Shown: piece after piece, positions 52,834 through 57,517 of the stretch | Layout of the letters: the number at the start of each line of letters is the position of its first letter | How positions within the stretch are numbered: position 1 is the first letter of the stretch | Position numbers and translations under genes: made by a program | Source: JBDHAC01 sp039588215 | GTDB taxonomy: Bacteria > Gemmatimonadota > Gemmatimonadetes > Palauibacterales > Palauibacteraceae | Length of the DNA: 57,517 bases | Assembly: GCA_039588215.1 (NCBI GenBank) | Contig: JBDHAD010000007.1 | Span: forward strand, 1 to 57,517 | Direction: 5' to 3' | Notes under the pieces: model-generated | Seen by the model: only the letters and a program-made list of their open reading frames with translations | What the model was told of the DNA's origin: nothing | Databases searched by the model: none

Positions 52834-53733
52834 GCCCGGAGCTTCAGGCCCCGGCTGATCCGAAACGCGGAGCGAATACCCGCCCCGGCCGTCCGGACCC
52901 AGTGAGTTGGCGACGATCAAGTGCGGCTCGCCTCCCTCGAACGTCACATACATTCGTGAATTGCAGTTGCCCGCGGAGTCGTCGTCCATCTCATAGCGAT
53001 CCCGCTCAGGGGGAACTCTCATCAACAGCGCATCGAAATCCTCCGAGATGAGCTCGACGACGAGCGTCTGCCCCGGCTCTCCGGCCAGGGTCCAGACATC
53101 GGCACGGCTGTCGTCCGGTAGGCTCGTATCGTCGTCGGTCAGCGTGCCGCTGAGCTGCGCCCCCGACTCCAACGCGCCTGTCGGCTCGATGCGGGTCAAC
53201 GCCGCCAGCATGTCCCGGTCGAAGAACTCTCCTCCGAACTCGTCTCCCGAGCAGTCGCCGGGCGCGGGCGGATGCGCCCGACTGTCGACGGTGAGAGTGT
53301 ACGAGCCCGGGCTTTGCCAGGAGCCGACCACGAGTCGATAGGGTCCGTTCTCCGGCAGGAAGAGGGTGAGTCGTGCGTGGCAGGCTCCCCCCGAGTCATC
53401 GTCGGTCAGGGGCTCCTCATACCCGGGCCCGACCAAGAACAGGTATGCGTCGAAGTCGTCGCTGATCAAATCGACCGTGATCGGATCGCCCGCTAGCCCA
53501 TCTAGCGTGAACGCCTGCACAAGCACCCCGTTGGTGGTGCGATAGTCCGTCTCGGAGAGCGTGCCGGAGACCTCGCTGCCCACGGCGAGCGTCGACGCCT
53601 GTAGCGGCAGGAGATCGAGGATCGAGCGTGACGCGTCATCCCGCGCCACGGCCGCCGGGGGGCTGGTGGCCATGAGTAGCACCGCAGCCGCCGCGAGCAT
53701 CGAGAGCCGGTTGAACCTCGTCGTCATGTTCAC
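52825..53733 (-). CDS. Secreted protein with two PPC-like domains
   Basis: About 302 residues. After a signal peptide (SMLAAAAVLLMATSPPAAVA) there are two similar beta-sandwich units, about 45-150 and 175-290. Each contains a GTL-TD core, FDALL/FDAYL and a D-DSxG-C line (DDDSGGACHARL and DDDSAGNCNSRM), as in bacterial pre-peptidase C-terminal domains, which are usually ligand or metal binding and not catalytic. GTG at 53733 follows AGGAGG. It is divergent from the amidase gene. Confidence 0.75.
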   Translation of the reverse strand: MNMTTRFNRLSMLAAAAVLLMATSPPAAVARDDASRSILDLLPLQASTLAVGSEVSGTLSETDYRTTNGVLVQAFTLDGLAGDPITVDLISDDFDAYLFLVGPGYEEPLTDDDSGGACHARLTLFLPENGPYRLVVGSWQSPGSYTLTVDSRAHPPAPGDCSGDEFGGEFFDRDMLAALTRIEPTGALESGAQLSGTLTDDDTSLPDDSRADVWTLAGEPGQTLVVELISEDFDALLMRVPPERDRYEMDDDSAGNCNSRMYVTFEGGEPHLIVANSLGPDGRGGYSLRVSDQPGPEAPGAC

Positions 53734-53932
53734 CGTCGCGCCTCCTCTTCGGACCATGGGGAACCCGGTGGGATGGTGGCGCCCCGTCGAGAGCCCATCA
53801 ACCCCTCCTGGGCCTCCCGGCCCGAAACGCCGTCCAGAGCTGCCCCGAGGAGCTAGCGCCGCTGAACAGCATACCTGCATCATAGCTTCCACCCGACGCC
53901 CAAAACCTGGCCCGCGATGGAGCGAGATTCCG

Positions 53933-55711
53933 ATGAGCCGTGATCACATCGACCGCCCTTCCGAGAGCGCTCCCCAGCGAGACGAAGACGGAGCCACCGG
54001 ATCGGGTCTCGATCGCCGCGCCTTCATGGCGTCCATGTCGGCGCTGGGGCTGGGTGCGACCGCGTTCCCGGCGGCGCTTTGGGCGAGCATGCAGGAGGCT
54101 CAGGAGGCGCAGGAGCTTCGCGTCACGGCCGAGATGATCGCCGCGGCGGAGCAGCTCGCGGGTCTCGAGTTCACCGACGAGGAGCGTGAGCTGATGCTCA
54201 GAGGGGCGAACCGCTCGCTGGAGGCCTACGAGAGCCTCAGGGAAGTATCCATCCCGAACAGCGTTCCGCCGGCGATTCGCTTCGATCCCGTCCTGCCGGG
54301 GCGCTCGTATCCGAGTGAGTCGAGCGTCTTCCGGTACACGCGCCCGCGCGAGGTCCAGCGATCCACGAACCTGGAAGAGGTGGCGTTCTGGCCGGTGACG
54401 CATCTGGCGGAGTTGGTCCGCTCACGACAGGTGACCGCGCTCGAGCTGACCGAGATGTATCTGGGGAGGCTCCAACGGCACGGACCCACGCTCGAATGCG
54501 TGGTCACGCTCACCGAGGAGCTTGCGCTGACCCAGGCGCGCCGGGCCGACGCGGAGCTCGCTCGCGGACACTACCACGGACCGCTGCACGGCATCCCGTG
54601 GGGCGCGAAGGATCTCCTCTCGGAGGACTCGTACCGGACCACCTGGGGCGCGAAGCCGTACGAGGATCAGCACCTGCCCGAGGACGCGACGGTGGTCCGC
54701 CGTCTCGAGGAGGCCGGGGCGGTGTTGGTGGCCAAGCTGACCCTGGGTGCCCTCGCACAGGGAGACGTGTGGTTCGGGGGCAGGACCAACAACCCATGGA
54801 ACTTGGAGCAGGGCTCGAGTGGGTCCTCGGCCGGATCGGCCGCCGCGACGGTGGCGGGGCTCGTCGGGTTCGCCATCGGGAGCGAGACGCTCGGCTCGAT
54901 CGTGTCGCCGTCCACGCGCTGTGGCGCCACCGGGCTGCGGCCTACCTACGGACGCGTCAGCCGCGCGGGCGCCATGGCGCTGTCCTGGACGATGGATAAG
55001 CTGGGCCCGCTCTGCCGGAGCGTGGAGGACTGCGCGCTGGTGTTGGACGCGATCCACGGCGCCGACGGCCTCGATCCCACGGCGCGGGACGTCGCCTTCG
55101 ATTGGGACCCGGACCGGCCGTTGTCCGATCTGCGCGTCGGATACCTGCGGTCCGCGTTCGAGGCCGATCGCGAGGACGAGGAGGCGAAGGCGTTCGACGA
55201 GCGCAGCCTCGAGGTAGTACGCGGCCTGGGGATCGACCCGGTGCCCGTGGAGGTGTCCGACGACATCCCGTACGCGGCGATGCGGATCATCCTCACCGCC
55301 GAGGCCGCGGCGGCGTTCGACGAGCTGACCCGCAGCGACCGGGACGACCTGCTGGTGCGCCAGAACCGCGGGGCGTGGCCGACCAGTTTCCGAACGGCGA
55401 GGCTCATCCCGGCGGTGGAGTACATCCAGGCCAACCGGCTCCGCACGGTCGCGATGGGACGGTTCGAAGCCGCGATGGAAGGGATCGACGTGCTCGTGAC
55501 GCCGAGCTTCGGCGGGCCGATCCTCCTCCTCACCAACCTTACGGGACACCCGACGGTGGTCATGCCGAACGGGTACCGGACGGAGGGAACACCGACCAGC
55601 CTCTCGTTCGTGGGGAGCTTGTACGGCGACGCGAGTGCGTTGCGCCTCGCGAAGGCGGTGCAGGACGCGACGGATCACCACAAGCAGAGGCCGCCGGCCT
55701 TCGAGGTGTAG
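53933..55711 (+). CDS. Tat-exported amidase (amidase-signature family)
   Basis: A 592-residue hydrolase with the Ser-Ser-Lys triad: Lys in WGAKDLL, the cis-Ser and nucleophile in GSSGSSAGSAAA. The Tat signal is LDRRAFMAS followed by LGLGATAFPAALWA. Such enzymes cleave amides and include GatA relatives, but here the Tat signal points to an extracellular role. ATG at 53933 after GGAGCGAG. The frame is open far upstream on the opposite strand of the PPC gene. The substrate is unknown. Confidence 0.9.
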   Translation: MSRDHIDRPSESAPQRDEDGATGSGLDRRAFMASMSALGLGATAFPAALWASMQEAQEAQELRVTAEMIAAAEQLAGLEFTDEERELMLRGANRSLEAYESLREVSIPNSVPPAIRFDPVLPGRSYPSESSVFRYTRPREVQRSTNLEEVAFWPVTHLAELVRSRQVTALELTEMYLGRLQRHGPTLECVVTLTEELALTQARRADAELARGHYHGPLHGIPWGAKDLLSEDSYRTTWGAKPYEDQHLPEDATVVRRLEEAGAVLVAKLTLGALAQGDVWFGGRTNNPWNLEQGSSGSSAGSAAATVAGLVGFAIGSETLGSIVSPSTRCGATGLRPTYGRVSRAGAMALSWTMDKLGPLCRSVEDCALVLDAIHGADGLDPTARDVAFDWDPDRPLSDLRVGYLRSAFEADREDEEAKAFDERSLEVVRGLGIDPVPVEVSDDIPYAAMRIILTAEAAAAFDELTRSDRDDLLVRQNRGAWPTSFRTARLIPAVEYIQANRLRTVAMGRFEAAMEGIDVLVTPSFGGPILLLTNLTGHPTVVMPNGYRTEGTPTSLSFVGSLYGDASALRLAKAVQDATDHHKQRPPAFEV

Positions 55712-55759
55712 GCGCTTTCGGGAGCCCGAACACGCGCGTCGCGCTCGCGCGAGATCCGC

Positions 55760-56812
55760 CTAGGCTTCGACCTCCGCCGCCGCGGATCGCTCCGACCCGA
55801 GCAGCACGGCAACCCACTTCGTGCTCTCGTTCGTCTCGAGCACGATCCGGAAGATCACGGTCAACGGGACGGAAAGGAGCATCCCGACGGGACCCAGGAC
55901 CCAACCCCAGAAGATGAGCGAGACAAAGACCACGAGGGTCGAGAGTCCCACGCCGTAACCCATCACCCGTGGCTCCAGGATGTTCGCCATCACCAGGTTG
56001 ATGACCAGGTACCCGCCGGCAGCCGCGAGCGCGCTCCCGAAACCCAGTTGCAGAAAAGCCAGCAGCACCGCCGGGATGGCGGCGATAAACGAGCCGATGT
56101 TGGGGATGTAGTTGAGGAGGAACGCGAGCAGTCCCCAGAGCAGCGGGAAATCGACCCCGACGATCGACAACCATACGGCCACCCCCACACCGGTGCCGAG
56201 GCTGATGACCGTCTTGAGCGCGACGTACTTGCGGATGTTGACCGCGACCAGACGAAAGTTGGTCTGCGCGTCGCTGGCATCCGATTCACCGAACGCTGTG
56301 CTCATCTTGGCCGGGAACCCGGACATCTCGAGCATGATGAACACGGTCGTGATCAGGATGAGTACGCCGTTCGTGAGCACCTGACCGAGACTGGCGACCA
56401 GGATCCCCATCAACCCGAACAAGCGGCTCGCGTCGAAGTAGTCCGTCAGCCACTGGCTGGACACCTCGATGCCCACCCGGTCCAGCCACATGACCAGTGA
56501 AGCCTCCTGAATCCGGAGTCTCGCCTCGTAGCGGGGGATCGAGCGCGTGAACTCGACGATCGTCGATGTGATCAGCCCACCGATGAACGTGCTGATGGCG
56601 AGGATCACGAGGACGAGCAGGACCACGGCCAGCACGCGCGGCACCCGGTGCTCGGTGAGCCACCTAAACGGGGTCGCGCACAGGATGGCGAGGAACATCG
56701 CGAGCAGGAACGGCACGAGCAGGGCGGAAGCGGCCCGCATCCCGGCCACGATGATCACGAACGCGGCCGCGTTCAGGAGAATGCGCGAAACTTGTCGGGA
56801 ATCCTTGGCCAT
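55760..56812 (-). CDS. AI-2E family transporter
   Basis: A 350-residue membrane protein with about eight helices and family segments GFPAKMSTAFGES, PLLWGLLAFLLNYIPNIGSFIAAIPAVLLA and VMGYGVGLSTLVVFVSLIFWGWVLGPVGMLLSVPLT. Members are often linked to autoinducer-2 or sodium/proton exchange; the substrate here is not clear. ATG at 56812 precedes MAKDSRQV; the frame is open 230 bases further, overlapping the mutase gene's start. Confidence 0.88.
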   Translation of the reverse strand: MAKDSRQVSRILLNAAAFVIIVAGMRAASALLVPFLLAMFLAILCATPFRWLTEHRVPRVLAVVLLVLVILAISTFIGGLITSTIVEFTRSIPRYEARLRIQEASLVMWLDRVGIEVSSQWLTDYFDASRLFGLMGILVASLGQVLTNGVLILITTVFIMLEMSGFPAKMSTAFGESDASDAQTNFRLVAVNIRKYVALKTVISLGTGVGVAVWLSIVGVDFPLLWGLLAFLLNYIPNIGSFIAAIPAVLLAFLQLGFGSALAAAGGYLVINLVMANILEPRVMGYGVGLSTLVVFVSLIFWGWVLGPVGMLLSVPLTVIFRIVLETNESTKWVAVLLGSERSAAAEVEA

Positions 56813-56989
56813 CCCGCCATCCGTGGCAGTTATCGAGACTCCAGGGACAAGGGTGCCGCCAACGCACCCGCGTTGCAAGTCGGCCGGCCGGACGAATAAC
56901 TTCATTCTGCCCGAGGCTCTGGGCTTTTCGTGCGGGTTTGCACCTCGTGCGCGGCCCACTGGACCGGTAATCCCCGGAGCGATAGCAAG

Positions 56990-57409
56990 ATGCCAGATCG
57001 GAAGATCCGAGTTCTGGTCGCCAAGCCGGGACTGGACGGACATGACCGCGGCGCGAAGGTGATCGCGGCCGCGCTACGGGACGCGGGGATGGAGGTCATT
57101 TACACAGGCCTCCATCAGACGCCCGAGATGATCGCCGCCACGGCGCTTCAGGAGGACGTGGACGTAGTGGCGATGTCGATTCTGTCGGGGGCGCACATGA
57201 CCCTCTTCCCGCGGGTCCGAAGCCTGCTGGAGGAGCATGGTATGGACGACGTCCTGATCACCGGTGGCGGGATCATCCCCGATGAGGACATGGAGGCGCT
57301 CGCGGCGCTGGGCATCGGAAAGCTCTTCGGACCCGGCACCCCCACGTCGGACGCTGTCGAGTACATCCGGACTTGGTGCGACGAGCACCGGACGACGGCG
57401 GCTGAGTAG
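56990..57409 (+). CDS. Methylmalonyl-CoA mutase, B12-binding small chain
   Basis: A 139-residue cobalamin-binding domain with the lower-ligand motif DGHDRG (DxHxxG), LSGAHM and ITGGGIIPDEDM. It pairs with a separate large chain such as the one at 31787, here about 23.5 kb away. ATG at 56990 follows GGAG. The frame is open before 56990 but the family starts here. Confidence 0.92.
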   Translation: MPDRKIRVLVAKPGLDGHDRGAKVIAAALRDAGMEVIYTGLHQTPEMIAATALQEDVDVVAMSILSGAHMTLFPRVRSLLEEHGMDDVLITGGGIIPDEDMEALAALGIGKLFGPGTPTSDAVEYIRTWCDEHRTTAAE

Positions 57410-57415
57410 CGACGC

Positions 57416-57517
57416 ATGACCCCGAAAGAGGAATCGAGACAACCCGGCCCGGCACCCCCGGCCACCGCAGACACGCGGATGAATCACCTCGTGGATGAGC
57501 TTCGCCGGCTGGAGACA
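57416..57517 (+). CDS. Start of an unidentified gene, cut by the window edge
   Basis: 34 codons beginning at ATG 57416: a Pro/Ala-rich stretch and then MNHLVDELRRLE. Too short to identify. Its position right after the mutase small chain suggests an acyl-CoA carboxylase or other propionate gene, but that is a guess. An internal ATG at 57479 could be the real start. Confidence 0.4.
   Translation, partial: MTPKEESRQPGPAPPATADTRMNHLVDELRRLET

Overview
The window is GC-rich, densely packed bacterial chromosomal DNA. Genes often overlap by 1-13 bases (ATGA, GTGA, TTGA junctions), and GTG and TTG starts are common. The gene content (trp genes, CstA with an ArsA-type ATPase, PanBCD, PgpH-YbeY, MeaB with a split methylmalonyl-CoA mutase, a Hyb-type uptake [NiFe]-hydrogenase, many Tat signals) suggests a Gemmatimonadota-like organism. 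That placement is inferred from overall character, not from a marker-gene comparison. I see no rRNA, tRNA, CRISPR array, insertion sequence or phage gene.

Region 1 (26-10018) is a one-strand cluster: an amidohydrolase with inserted membrane helices, trpC, trpF, a fused double tryptophanase/tyrosine-phenol-lyase-like protein, trpB, an AhpD-like protein, trpA and chrA. The AhpD-like gene has an in-frame TGA exactly where the second Cys of the family's CxxC motif belongs. A perfect 7-bp hairpin follows 10 bases later, the frame stays open, and its end overlaps trpA by ATGA. I read it as a CxxU selenoprotein. In the fused lyase only the C-terminal half keeps the PLP lysine. Neither gene is a normal member of a trp operon.

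Region 2 (10044-24631) holds a small CC-ending protein, an ArsA/Get3-type ATPase and the CstA transporter; a convergent RqcH-like NFACT gene; panB, panC, panD; an HD hydrolase and a LytR_C protein; a leftward group (hypothetical protein, methyltransferase, DUF6463, rlmN); then an EIIA-like protein, a VanZ-like protein and aspS. Region 3 (24705-33502) is phoH, pgpH, ybeY, mgtE, meaB and the large chain of methylmalonyl-CoA mutase. The gaps at 28729-29266 and 33503-33866 contain copies of a dispersed repeat of about 130-140 bp.

Region 4 (33867-49960) holds two small membrane-protein genes, a histidine kinase/LuxR-type regulator pair, and a complete hydrogenase locus: hypF, C, D, E rightward; hypA, hypB and a nickel-type transporter leftward; then large subunit, maturation protease, small subunit, HybA-like ferredoxin, HybB/NrfD-like membrane subunit and a 49-residue HmcD-like membrane peptide. 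hypB has no usable ATG, GTG or TTG. Its conserved N-terminus begins at an ATC codon behind a strong Shine-Dalgarno sequence, and phoH and the gene near 50221 show the same pattern more weakly.

Region 5 (50221-57517) holds two membrane proteins, an acetamidase/formamidase lipoprotein, a secreted two-domain PPC-like protein, a Tat-exported amidase, an AI-2E-family transporter, the B12-binding small chain of methylmalonyl-CoA mutase and the start of one more gene.
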